Shown piece by piece: positions 1 through 11,779 of a stretch of DNA of 64,000 bases. This stretch comes from Aulostomus chinensis. Taxonomy: Eukaryota; Chordata; Actinopteri; Syngnathiformes; Aulostomidae. The notes under the pieces were generated by a model. It did no database searches and was not told the DNA's origin. It saw only the letters and a list, made by a program, of their open reading frames with translations. Numbering within the stretch: position 1 is the first letter of the stretch; each line of letters starts with the position of its first letter. The translations under genes and the position numbers were made by a program. The stretch is from the NCBI GenBank assembly GCA_037954235.1, contig JBBMOA010000043.1, positions 124,001 to 188,000 of the forward strand, in the 5' to 3' direction.

Positions 1-221
1 TACAGGAGTTCTGCATGAAGTGTTCATTTTGGCCTTCTCTCGCTGAGAAAACACTATTTGTGACCTGTGATACAAAAATGCCATAACTTTTGTTCAAAGT
101 GAGTTTTCAGTCAAGTTTCAACCTGAAAGCATAGAAAGATGCATAAACTTGAAGTTACAGGTGGATTTCAGTGAGTTTTCATCAAAATACAGGAGTTCTG
201 CATGAAGTGTTCATTTTGGCC

Positions 222-236
222 TTCTCTCGCTGAGAA
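222..236. other. Short dyad with CpG in the loop, monomer positions 35-49
   Basis: TTCTC and GAGAA form perfect 5-bp inverted arms around a TCGCT loop. The dyad is present in most monomers and is shown here in the monomer starting at 188. The loop CpG at 41-42 is often changed to CA (CTCACTG, e.g. the monomers at 3741, 25243 and 26365) and sometimes to TG (CTTGCTG at 30666 and 31601; CTCGTTG at 39637 and 43747 changes the neighbouring base instead). The arms are largely kept while the loop mutates. It is too short to call a functional site without experiment. Confidence 0.6.
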
Positions 237-302
237 AACACTATTTGTGACCTGTGATACAAAAATGCCATAACTTTTGTTCAAAGTGAGTTTTCAGTCA
301 AG

Positions 303-315
303 TTTCAACCTGAAA
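303..315. other. Short dyad TTTCA-ACC-TGAAA, monomer positions 116-128
   Basis: Perfect 5-bp inverted arms surround a 3-base spacer. In some monomers of the left block (1123, 1310, 6171, 8414) G115 is C, which lengthens the arms to 6 bp (CTTTCA/TGAAAG). A few monomers break it with TTTAAACC (14211, 17764, 18512) or TTTCATCC (25991, 29357, 30292). Confidence 0.55.
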
Positions 316-332
316 GCATAGAAAGATGCATA

Positions 333-343
333 AACTTGAAGTT
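333..343. other. Near-palindrome AACTT-G-AAGTT, monomer positions 146-156
   Basis: Two 5-bp inverted arms surround a single central base. Most A and B monomers keep it. Type D monomers carry C at 147, which breaks the left arm (ACCTT), so D monomers lack this dyad. No protein-binding role can be read from the sequence. Confidence 0.55.
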
Positions 344-1122
344 ACAGCTTGATTTCAGTGAGTTTTCATCAAAATACAGGAGTTCTGCATGAAGTGTTCA
401 TTTTGGCCTTCTCTCACTGAGAAAACGCTATTTGTGACCTGCGACACAGAACAGCCATAACTTTTGTTCAAAGTGAGTTTTCTGTCAAGTTTCAACCTGA
501 AAGCATAGAAAGTTGCATAAACTTGAAGTTACAGCTTGATTTCATTGAGTTTTCATCAAAATAAGGGAGTTCTGCATGAAGTGTTCATTTTGGCCTTCTC
601 TCGCTGAGAAAACACTATTTGTGACCTGTGATACAAAAATGCCATAACTTTTGTTCAAAGTGAGTTTTCAGTCAAGTTTCAACCTGAAAGCATAGAAAGA
701 TGCATAAACTTGAAGTTACAGCTTGATTTCAGTGAGTTTTCATCAAAATACAGGAGTTCTGCATGAAGTGTTCATTTTGGCCTTCTCTCGCTGAGAAAAC
801 ACTATTTGTGACCCGTGATACAAAAATGCCATAACTTTTGTTCAAAGTGAGTTTTCAGTCAAGTTTCAACCTGAAAGCATAGAAAGATGCATAAACTTGA
901 AGTTACAGCTTGATTTCAGTGAGTTTTCATCAAAATACAGGAGTTCTGCATGAAGTGTTCATTTTGGCCTTCTCTCGCTGAGAAAACACTATTTGTGACC
1001 TGTGATACAAAAATGCCATAACTTTTGTTCAAAGTGAGTTTTCAGTCAAGTTTCAACCTGAAAGCATAGAAAGATGCATAAACTTGAAGTTACAGCTTGA
1101 TTTCATTGAGTTTTCATCAAAA

Positions 1123-2618
1123 TAAGGGAGTTCTGCATGAAGTGTTCATTTTGGCCTTCTCTCGCTGAGAAAACACTATTTGTGACCTGTGATACAAAAA
1201 TGCCATAACTTTTGTTCAAAGTGAGTTTTCAGTCAACTTTCAACCTGAAAGCATAGAAAGATGCATAAACTTGAAGTTACAGCTTGATTTCAGTGAGTTT
1301 TCATCAAAATACAGGAGTTCTGCATGAAGTGTTCATTTTGTCCTTCTCTCGCTGAGAAAACACTATTTGTGACCTATGATACAAAAATGCCATAACTTTT
1401 GTTCAAAGTGAGTTTTCAGTCAACTTTCAACCTGAAAGCATAGAAAGATGCATAAACTTGAAGTTACAGCTTGATTTCAGTGAGTTTTCATCAAAATACA
1501 GGAGTTCTGCATGAAGTGTTCATTTTGTCCTTCTCTCGCTGAGAAAACACTATTTGTGACCTATGATACAAAAATGCCATAACTTTTGTTCAAAGTGAGT
1601 TTTCAGTCAAGTTTCAACCTGAAAGCATAGAAAGATGCATAAACTTGAAGTTACAGCTTGATTTCAGTGAGTTCTCATCAAAATACAGGAGTTCTGCATG
1701 AAGTGTTCATTTTGGCCTTCTCTCGCTGAGAAAACACTATTTGTGACCTGTGATACAAAAATGCCATAACTTTTGTTCAAAGTGAGTTTTCAGTCAAGTT
1801 TCAACCTGAAAGCAAAGAAAGATGCATAAACTTGAAGTTACAGCTTGATTTCAGTGAGTTTTCATCAAAATACAGGAGTTCTGCATGAAGTGTTCATTTT
1901 GGCCTTCTCTCGCTGAGAAAACACTATTTGTGACCTGCGACACAGAACAGCCATAACTTTTGTTCAAAGTGAGTTTACTGTCAAGTTTCAACCTGAAAGC
2001 ATAGAAAGATGCATAAACTTGAAGTTACAGCTTGATTTCAGTGAGTTTTCATCAAAATACAGGAGTTCTGCATGAAGTGTTCATTTTGGCCTTCTCTCGC
2101 TGAGAAAACACTATTTGTGACCTGTGATACAAAAATGCCATAACTTTTGTTCAAAGTGAGTTTTCAGTCAAGTTTCAACCTGAAAGCATAGAAAGATGCA
2201 TAAACTTGAAGTTACAGCTTGATTTCAGTGAGTTTTCATCAAAATACAGGAGTTCTGCATGAAGTGTTCATTTTGGCCTTCTCTCGCTGAGAAAACACTA
2301 TTTGTGACCTGTGATACAAAAATGCCATAACTTTTGTTCAAAGTGAGTTTTCAGTCAAGTTTCAACCTGAAAGCATAGAAAGATGCATAAACTTGAAGTT
2401 ACAGCTTGATTTCAGTGAGTTTTCATCAAAATACAGGAGTTCTGCATGAAGTGTTCATTTTGGCCTTCTCTCGCTGAGAAAACGCTATTTGTGACCTGCG
2501 ACACAGAACAGCCATAACTTTTTTTCAAAGTGAGTTTTCTGTCAAGTTTCAACCTGAAAGCATAGAAAGATGCATAAAATTGAAGTTACAGCTTGATTTC
2601 AGTGAGTTTTCATCAAAA
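1123..2618 (+). repeat. Module M, copy 1 (8 monomers)
   Basis: The order is: a TAAGGG A with CAACTTTC; two monomers with TTTTGTCC and CTATGAT; an A with GCAAAG; a B-like monomer with CACTATTTG and GTTTACTGTC; two A; a B with a TTTTTTTC tract and ATAAAATTG. The same ordered set recurs at 6171 and 8414. This copy has the TTTTGTCC monomer twice, so it has 8 units against 6 and 7 in the others. Confidence 0.85.
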
Positions 2619-4114
2619 TACAGGAGTTCTGCATGAAGTGTTCATTTTGGCCTTCTCTCGCTGAGAAAACACTATTTGTGACCTGTGATACAAAAATGCC
2701 ATAACTTTTGTTCAAAGTGAGTTTTCAGTCAAGTTTCAACCTGAAAGCATAGAAAGATGCATAAACTTGAAGTTACAGCTTGATTTCAGTGAGTTTTCAT
2801 CAAAATACAGGAGTTCTGCATGAAGTGTTCATTTTGGCCTTCTCTCGCTGAGAAAACACTATTTGTGACCTGTGATACAAAAATGCCATAACTTTTGTTC
2901 AAAGTGAGTTTTCAGTCAAGTTTCAACCTGAAAGCATAGAAAGATGCATAAACTTGAAGTTACAGCTTGATTTCAGTGAGTTTTCATCAAAATACAGGAG
3001 TTCTGCATGAAGTGTTCATTTTGGCCTTCTCTCGCTGAGAAAACACTATTTGTGACCTGTGATACAAAAATGCCATAACTTTTGTTCAAAGTGAGTTTAC
3101 TGTCAAGTTTCAACCTGAAAGCATAGAAAGATGCATAAACTTGAAGTTACAGCTTGATTTCAGTGAGTTTTCATCAAAATACAGGAGTTCTGCATGAAGT
3201 GTTCATTTTGGCCTTCTCTCGCTGAGAAAACACTATTTGTGACCTGTGATACAAAAATGCCATAACTTTTGTTCAAAGTGAGTTTTCAGTCAAGTTTCAA
3301 CCTGAAAGCATAGAAAGATGCATAAAATTGAAGTTACAGCTTGATTTCAGTGAGTTTTCATCAAAATACAGGAGTTCTGCATGAAGTGTTCATTTTGGCC
3401 TTCTCTCGCTGAGAAAACACTATTTGTGACCTGTGATACAAAAATGCCATAACTTTTGTTCAAAGTGAGTTTTCAGTCAAGTTTCAACCTGAAAGCATAG
3501 AAAGATGCATAAACTTGAAGTTACAGCTTGATTTCAGTGAGTTTTCATCAAAATACAGGAGTTCTGCATGAAGTGTTCATTTTGGCCTTCTCTCGCTGAG
3601 AAAACACTATTTGTGACCTGTGATACAAAAATGCCATAACTTTTGTTCAAAGTGAGTTTTCAGTCAAGTTTCAACCTGAAAGCATAGAAAGATGCATAAA
3701 CTTGAAGTTACAGCTTGATTTCAGTGAGTTTTCATCAAAATACAGGAGTTCTGCATGAAGTGTTCATTTTGGCCTTCTCTCACTGAGAAAACGCTATTTG
3801 TGACCTGCGACACAGAACAGCCATAAGTTTTGTTCAAAGTGAGTTTTCTGTCAAGTTTCAACCTGAAAGCATAGAAAGATGCATAAACTTGAAGTTACAG
3901 CTTGATTTCATTGAGTTTTCATCAAAATAAGGGAGTTCTGCATGAAGTGTTCATTTTGGCCTTCTCTCGCTGAGAAAACACTATTTGTGACCTGTGATAC
4001 AAAAATGCCATAACTTTTGTTCAAAGTGAGTTTTCAGTCAAGTTTCAACCTGAAAGCATAGAAAGATGCATAAACTTGAAGTTACAGCTTGATTTCAGTG
4101 AGTTTTCATCAAAA

Positions 4115-5219
4115 TACAGGAGTTCTGCATGAAGTGTTCATTTTGGCCTTCTCTCGCTGAGAAAACACTATTTGTGACCTGTGATACAAAAATGCCATAA
4201 CTTTTGTTCAAAGTGAGTTTTCAGTCAAGTTTCAACCTGAAAGCATAGAAAGATGCATAAACTTGAAGTTACAGGTGGATTTCAGTGAGTTTTCATCAAA
4301 ATACAGGAGTTCTGCATGAAGTGTTCATTTTGGCCTTCTCTCGCTGAGAAAACACTATTTGTGACCTGTGATACAAAAATGCCATAACTTTTGTTCAAAG
4401 TGAGTTTTCAGTCAAGTTTCAACCTGAAAGCATAGAAAGATGCATAAACTTGAAGTTACAGCTTGATTTCAGTGAGTTTTCATCAAAATACAGGAGTTCT
4501 GCATGAAGTGTTCATTTTGGCCTTCTCTCACTGAGAAAACGCTATTTGTGACCTGCGACACAGAACAGCCATAACTTTTGTTCAAAGTGAGTTTTCTGTC
4601 AAGTTTCAACCTGAAAGCATAGAAAGATGCATAAACTTGAAGTTACAGCTTGATTTCATTGAGTTTTCATCAAAATAAGGGAGTTCTGCATGAAGTGTTC
4701 ATTTTGGCCTTCTCTCGCTGAGAAAACACTATTTGTGACCTGTGATACAAAAATGCCATAACTTTTGTTCAAAGTGAGTTTTCAGTCAAGTTTCAACCTG
4801 AAAGCATAGAAAGATGCATAAACTTGAAGTTACAGCTTGATTTCAGTGAGTTTTCATCAAAATACAGGAGTTCTGCATGAAGTGTTCATTTTGGCCTTCT
4901 CTCGCTGAGAAAACACTATTTGTGACCCGTGATACAAAAATGCCATAACTTTTGTTCAAAGTGAGTTTTCAGTCAAGTTTCAACCTGAAAGCATAGAAAG
5001 ATGCATAAACTTGAAGTTACAGCTTGATTTCAGTGAGTTTTCATCAAAATACAGGAGTTCTGCATGAAGTGTTCATTTTGGCCTTCTCTCGCTGAGAAAA
5101 CACTATTTGTGACCTGTGATACAAAAATGCCATAACTTTTGTTCAAAGTGAGTTTTCAGTCAAGTTTCAACCTGAAAGCATAGAAAGATGCATAAACTTG
5201 AAGTTACAGCTTGATTTCA
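4115..5219 (+). repeat. Higher-order repeat block, copy 2 of 1-1105
   Basis: Same monomer order as 1-1105 at an offset of 22 monomers. One visible difference is the base in AGAAAGTTGC of the third monomer of copy 1, which reads AGAAAGATGC here. It is followed by one more A and then a CACTG B / TAAGGG pair at 5424-5796. Confidence 0.85.
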
Positions 5220-6170
5220 GTGAGTTTTCATCAAAATACAGGAGTTCTGCATGAAGTGTTCATTTTGGCCTTCTCTCGCTGAGAAAACACTATTTGTGAC
5301 CTGTGATACAAAAATGCCATAACTTTTGTTCAAAGTGAGTTTTCAGTCAAGTTTCAACCTGAAAGCATAGAAAGATGCATAAACTTGAAGTTACAGCTTG
5401 ATTTCAGTGAGTTTTCATCAAAATACAGGAGTTCTGCATGAAGTGTTCATTTTGGCCTTCTCTCACTGAGAAAACGCTATTTGTGACCTGCGACACAGAA
5501 CAGCCATAACTTTTGTTCAAAGTGAGTTTTCTGTCAAGTTTCAACCTGAAAGCATAGAAAGATGCATAAACTTGAAGTTACAGCTTGATTTCATTGAGTT
5601 TTCATCAAAATAAGGGAGTTCTGCATGAAGTGTTCATTTGGCCTTCTCTCGCTGAGAAAACACTATTTGTGACCTGTGATACAAAAATGCCATAACTTTT
5701 GTTCAAAGTGAGTTTTCAGTCAAGTTTCAACCTGAAAGCATAGAAAGATGCATAAACTTGAAGTTACAGCTTGATTTCAGTGAGTTTTCATCAAAATACA
5801 GGAGTTCTGCATGAAGTGTTCATTTTGGCCTTCTCTCGCTGAGAAAACACTATTTGTGACCTATGATACAAAAATGCCATAACTTTTGTTCAAAGTAAGT
5901 TTTCAGTCAAGTTTCAACCTGAAAGCATAGAAAGATGCATAAACTTGAAGTTACAGCTTGATTTCAGTGAGTTTTCATCAAAATACAGGAGTTCTGCATG
6001 AAGTGTTCATTTTGGCCTTCTCTCACTGAGAAAACGCTATTTGTGACCTGCGACACAGAACAGCCATAACTTTTGTTCAAAGTGAGTTTTCTGTCAAGTT
6101 TCAACCTGAAAGCATAGAAAGATGCATAAACTTGAAGTTACAGCTTGATTTCATTGAGTTTTCATCAAAA

Positions 6171-7292
6171 TAAGGGAGTTCTGCATGAAGTGTTCATTTT
6201 GGCCTTCTCTCGCTGAGAAAACACTATTTGTGACCTGTGATACAAAAATGCCATAACTTTTGTTCAAAGTGAGTTTTCAGTCAACTTTCAACCTGAAAGC
6301 ATAGAAAGATGCATAAACTTGAAGTTACAGCTTGATTTCAGTGAGTTTTCATCAAAATACAGGAGTTCTGCATGAAGTGTTCATTTTGTCCTTCTCTCGC
6401 TGAGAAAACACTATTTGTGACCTATGATACAAAAATGCCATAACTTTTGTTCAAAGTGAGTTTTCAGTCAAGTTTCAACCTGAAAGCATAGAAAGATGCA
6501 TAAACTTGAAGTTACAGCTTGATTTCAGTGAGTTCTCATCAAAATACAGGAGTTCTGCATGAAGTGTTCATTTTGGCCTTCTCTCGCTGAGAAAACACTA
6601 TTTGTGACCTGTGATACAAAAATGCCATAACTTTTGTTCAAAGTGAGTTTTCAGTCAAGTTTCAACCTGAAAGCAAAGAAAGATGCATAAACTTGAAGTT
6701 ACAGCTTGATTTCAGTGAGTTTTCATCAAAATACAGGAGTTCTGCATGAAGTGTTCATTTTGGCCTTCTCTCGCTGAGAAAACACTATTTGTGACCTGCG
6801 ACACAGAACAGCCATAACTTTTGTTCAAAGTGAGTTTACTGTCAAGTTTCAACCTGAAAGCATAGAAAGATGCATAAACTTGAAGTTACAGCTTGATTTC
6901 AGTGAGTTTTCATCAAAATACAGGAGTTCTGCATGAAGTGTTCATTTTGGCCTTCTCTCGCTGAGAAAACACTATTTGTGACCTGTGATACAAAAATGCC
7001 ATAACTTTTGTTCAAAGTGAGTTTTCAGTCAAGTTTCAACCTGAAAGCATAGAAAGATGCATAAACTTGAAGTTACAGCTTGATTTCAGTGAGTTTTCAT
7101 CAAAATACAGGAGTTCTGCATGAAGTGTTCATTTTGGCCTTCTCTCGCTGAGAAAACGCTATTTGTGACCTGCGACACAGAACAGCCATAACTTTTTTTC
7201 AAAGTGAGTTTTCTGTCAAGTTTCAACCTGAAAGCATAGAAAGATGCATAAAATTGAAGTTACAGCTTGATTTCAGTGAGTTTTCATCAAAA
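6171..7292 (+). repeat. Module M, copy 2 (6 monomers)
   Basis: Same marker order as 1123-2618, with one TTTTGTCC monomer and a single A between the GTTTACTGTC monomer and the final TTTTTTTC B monomer. A CACTG B monomer with CATTGAG at 5984 precedes it. The next monomer (7293) carries a 1-bp deletion, GTTCATTTGG. Confidence 0.85.
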
Positions 7293-8413
7293 TACAGGAG
7301 TTCTGCATGAAGTGTTCATTTGGCCTTCTCTCGCTGAGAAAACACTACTTGTGACCTGTGATACAAAAATGCCATAACTTTTGTTCAAAGTGAGTTTTCA
7401 GTCAAGTTTAAACCTGAAAGCATAGAAAGATGCATAAACTTGAAGTTACAGCTTGATTTCAGTGAGTTTTCATCAAAATACAGGAGTTCTGCATGAAGTG
7501 TTCATTTTGGCCTTCTCTCGCTGAGAAAACACTATTTGTGACCTGTGATACAAAAATGCCATAACTTTTGTTCAAAGTGAGCTTTCAGTCAAGTTTCAAC
7601 CTGAAAGCATAGAAAGATGCATAAACTTGAAGTTACAGCTTGATTTCAGTGAGTTTTCATCAAAATACAGGAGTTCTGCATGAAGTGTTTATTTTGGCCT
7701 TCTCTCGCTGAGAAAACACTATTTGTGACCTGTGATACAAAAATGCCATAACTTTTGTTCAAAGTGAGTTTTCAGTCAAGTTTCAACCTGAAAGCATAGA
7801 AAGATGCATAAACTTGAAGTTACAGCTTGATTTCAGTGAGTTTTCATCAAAATACAGGAGTTCTGCATGAAGTGTTCTTTTTGGCCTTCTCTCGCTGAGA
7901 AAACGCTATTTGTGATCTGCGACACAGAACAGCCATAACTTTTGTTCAAAGTGAGTTTTCTGTCAAGTTTCAACCTGAAAGCATAGAAAGATGCATAAAC
8001 TTGAAGTTACAGCTTGATTTCAGTGAGTTTTCATCAAAATACAGGAGTTCTGCATGAAGTGTTCATTTTGGCCTTCTCTCGCTGAGAAAACACTATTTGT
8101 GACCTGTGATACAAAAATGCCATAACTTTTGTTCAAAGTGAGTTTTCAGTCAAGTTTCAACCTGAAAGCATAGAAAGATGCATAAACTTGAAGTTACAGC
8201 TTGATTTCAGTGAGTTTTCATCAAAATACAGGAGTTCTGCATGAAGTGTTCATTTTGGCCTTCTCTCACTGAGAAAACGCTATTTGTGACCTGCGACACA
8301 GAACAGCCATAACTTTTGTTCAAAGTGAGTTTTCTGTCAAGTTTCAACCTGAAAGCATAGAAAGATGCATAAACTTGAAGTTACAGCTTGATTTCATTGA
8401 GTTTTCATCAAAA

Positions 8414-9722
8414 TAAGGGAGTTCTGCATGAAGTGTTCATTTTGGCCTTCTCTCGCTGAGAAAACACTATTTGTGACCTGTGATACAAAAATGCCATAAC
8501 TTTTGTTCAAAGTGAGTTTTCAGTCAACTTTCAACCTGAAAGCATAGAAAGATGCATAAACTTGAAGTTACAGCTTGATTTCAGTGAGTTTTCATCAAAA
8601 TACAGGAGTTCTGCATGAAGTGTTCATTTTGTCCTTCTCTCGCTGAGAAAACACTATTTGTGACCTATGATACAAAAATGCCATAACTTTTGTTCAAAGT
8701 GAGTTTTCAGTCAAGTTTCAACCTGAAAGCATAGAAAGATGCATAAACTTGAAGTTACAGCTTGATTTCAGTGAGTTCTCATTAAAATACAGGAGTTCTG
8801 CATGAAGTGTTCATTTTGGCCTTCTCTCGCTGAGAAAACACTATTTGTGACCTGTGATACAAAAATGCCATAACTTTTGTTCAAAGTGAGTTTTCAGTCA
8901 AGTTTCAACCTGAAAGCAAAGAAAGATGCATAAACTTGAAGTTACAGCTTGATTTCAGTGAGTTTTCATCAAAATACAGGAGTTCTGCATGAAGTGTTCA
9001 TTTTGGCCTTCTCTCGCTGAGAAAACACTATTTGTGACCTGCGACACAGAACAGCCATAACTTTTGTTCAAAGTGAGTTTACTGTCAAGTTTCAACCTGA
9101 AAGCATAGAAAGATGCATAAACTTGAAGTTACAGCTTGATTTCAGTGAGTTTTCATCAAAATACAGGAGTTCTGCATGAAGTGTTCATTTTGGCCTTCTC
9201 TCGCTGAGAAAACACTATTTGTGACCTGTGATACAAAAATGCCATAACTTTTGTTCAAAGTGAGTTTTCAGTCAAGTTTCAACCTGAAAGCATAGAAAGA
9301 TGCATAAACTTGAAGTTACAGCTTGATTTCAGTGAGTTCTCATCAAAATACAGGAGTTCTGCATGAAGTGTTCATTTTGGCCTTCTCTCGCTGAGAAAAC
9401 ACTATTTGTGACCTGTGATACAAAAATGCCATAACTTTTGTTCAAAGTGAGTTTTCAGTCAAGTTTCAACCTGAAAGCATAGAAAGATGCATAAACTTGA
9501 AGTTACAGCTTGATTTCAGTGAGTTTTCATCAAAATACAGGAGTTCTGCATGAAGTGTTCATTTTGGCCTTCTCTCGCTGAGCAAACGCTATTTGTGACC
9601 TGCGACACAGAACAGCCATAACTTTTTTTCAAAGTGAGTTTTCTGTCAAGTTTCAACCTGAAAGCATAGAAAGATGCATAAAATTGAAGTTACAGCTTGA
9701 TTTCAGTGAGTTTTCATCAAAA
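8414..9722 (+). repeat. Module M, copy 3 (7 monomers)
   Basis: Same order as at 6171, offset 2243 bp (12 monomers minus one base), with two A monomers before the final B. Private changes are CTCATTAAAA near 8780 and GAGCAAACG in the last B monomer. A CACTG B monomer precedes it at 8227, as for copy 2. Confidence 0.85.
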
Positions 9723-10657
9723 TACAGGAGTTCTGCATGAAGTGTTCATTTTGGCCTTCTCTCGCTGAGAAAACACTATTTGTGACCTGTGATACAAAAA
9801 TGCCATAACTTTTGTTCAAAGTGAGTTTTCAGTCAAGTTTCAACCTGAAAGCATAGAAAGATGCATAAACTTGAAGTTACAGCTTGATTTCAGTGAGTTT
9901 TCATCAAAATACAGGAGTTCTGCATGAAGTGTTCATTTTGGCCTTCTCTCGCTGAGAAAACACTATTTGTGACCTGTGATACAAAAATGCCATAACTTTT
10001 GTTCAAAGTGAGTTTTCAGTCAAGTTTCAACCTGAAAGCATAGAAAGATGCATAAACTTGAAGTTACAGCTTGATTTCAGTGAGTTTTCATCAAAATACA
10101 GGAGTTTTGCATGAAGTGTTCATTTTGGCCTTCTCTCGCTGAGAAAACACTATTTGTGACCTGTGATACAAAAATGCCATAACTTTTGTTCAAAGTGAGT
10201 TTTCAGTCAAGTTTCAACCTGAAAGCATAGAAAGATGCATAAACTTGAAGTTACAGCTTGATTTCAGTGAGTTTTCATCAAAATACAGGAGTTCTGCATG
10301 AAGTGTTCATTTTGGCCTTCTCTCGCTGAGAAAACACTATTTGTGACCTGTGATACAAAAATGCCATAACTTTTGTTCAAAGTGAGTTTTAAGTCAAGTT
10401 TCAACCTGAAAGTATAGAAAGATGCATAAACTTGAAGTTACAGCTTGATTTCAGTGAGTTTTCATCAAAATACAGGAGTTCTGCATGAAGTGTTTATTTT
10501 GGCCTTCTCTCGCTGAGAAAACACTATTTGTGACCTGTGATACAAAAATGCCATAACTTTTGTTCAAAGTGAGTTTTCAGTCAAGTTTCAACCTGAAAGC
10601 ATAGAAAGATGCATAAACTTGAAGTTACAGCTTGATTTCAGTGAGTTTTCATCAAAA

Positions 10658-10844
10658 TACAGGAGTTCTGCATGAAGTGTTCATTTTGGCCTTCTCTCGC
10701 TGAGAAAACGCTATTTGTGACCTGCGACACAGAACAGCCATAACTTTTGTTCAAAGTGAGTTTTCTGTCAAGTTTCAACCTGAAAGCATAGAAAGATGCA
10801 TAAACTTGAAGTTACAGCTTGATTTCAGTGAGTTTTCATCAAAA
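10658..10844 (+). repeat. Representative type B monomer
   Basis: Type B differs from type A by a linked set of changes: G at 53, C at 68, C at 71, G at 75, C at 78 and A at 79, giving CGCTATTTG and CTGCGACACAGAACAG. About 80 of the 342 monomers carry this core, for example at 375, 2432, 3741, 12902, 19821, 26739, 42628, 52338 and 63365. In the left part of the array B monomers also have T at 109 (TTTTCTGTC), as this one does. From 19634 rightwards nearly all B monomers have A at 109. Compared with A, two of the six differences are CpG versus CpA or TpG. Confidence 0.93.
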
Positions 10845-11779
10845 TACAGAAGTTCTGCATGAAGTGTTCATTTTGGCCTTATCTCGCTGAGAAAACACTA
10901 TTTGTGACCTGTGATACAAAAATGCCATAACTTTTGTTCAAAGTGAGTTTTCAGTCAAGTTTCAACCTGAAAGCATAGAAAGATGCATAAACTTGAAGTT
11001 ACAGCTTGATTTCAGTGAGTTTTCATCAAAATACAGGAGTTCTTCATGAAGTGTTCATTTTGGCCTTCTCTCGCTGAGAAAACACTATTTGTGACCTATG
11101 ATACAAAAATGCCATAACTTTTGTTCAAAGTAAGTTTTCAGTCAAGTTTCAACCTGAAAGCATAGAAAGATGCATAAACTTGAAGTTACAGCTTGATTTC
11201 AGTGAGTTTTCATCAAAATACAGGAGTTCTGCATGAAGTGTTCATTTTGGCCTTCTCTCGCTGAGAAAACACTATTTGTGACCTGTGATACAAAAATGCC
11301 ATAACTTTTGTTCAAAGTGAGTTTTCAGTCAAGTTTCAACCTGAAAGCATAGAAAGATGCATAAACTTGAAGTTACAGCTTGATTTCAGTGAGTTTTCAT
11401 CAAATCACAGGAGTTCTGAATGAAGTGTTCATTTTGGCCTTCTCTCGCTGAGAAAACACTATTTGTGACCTGTGATACAAAAATGCCATAACTTTTGTTC
11501 AAAGTGAGTTTTCAGTCAAGTTTCAACCTGAAAGCATAGAAAGATGCATAAACTTGAAGTTACAGCTTGATTTCAGTGAGTTTTCATCAAAATACAGGAG
11601 TTCTGCATGAAGTGTTTATTTTGGCCTTCTCTCGCTGAGAAAACACTATTTGTGACCTGTGATACAAAAATGCCATAACTTTTGTTCAAAGTGAGTTTTC
11701 AGTCAAGTTTCAACCTGAAAGCATAGAAAGATGCATAAACTTGAAGTTACAGCTTGATTTCAGTGAGTTTTCATCAAAA

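Larger units (their letters stand above)
188..374 (+). repeat. Representative type A monomer (majority form)
   Basis: This is a clean example of the commonest monomer. It has CACTATTTG at 52-60, CTGTGATACAAAAATG at 65-80, a TTTTGTTCAAAG tract at 88-99 and CTTGATTTC at 161-169. GC content is 67 of 187 bases. Most monomers in the left 19 kb differ from it by zero to a few bases. Recurrent variants used here as markers are: GTGGAT for CTTGAT at 161-166; T at 171 followed by TAAGGG at the next start; GCTGAG for GCATAG at 129-134; GACGTG or GATGTG for GACCTG at 62-67; GTTCTTTTT for GTTCATTTT at 22-30; CACTG for CGCTG at 41-45. Confidence 0.95.
1..1105 (+). repeat. Higher-order repeat block, copy 1 (6 monomers)
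   Basis: Monomers 1-6 match those at 4115-5219 in order and in markers: a GTGGAT-ending A; a plain A; a CACTG B monomer ending CATTGAG; a TAAGGG A; an A with GACCCGTGAT; a plain A. The offset is 4114 bp, exactly 22 monomers. The match breaks near 1106, where copy 1 jumps to CATTGAG/TAAGGG and copy 2 does not. That point looks like an exchange junction. Copy 1 may extend left of the window. Confidence 0.85.

Noticed and set aside
562..570. Telomere-like TAAGGG at monomer starts (562, 1123, 3928, 4676, 5611, 6171, 8414)
   Set aside because: Single hexamers produced by two substitutions in TACAGG; never tandem.
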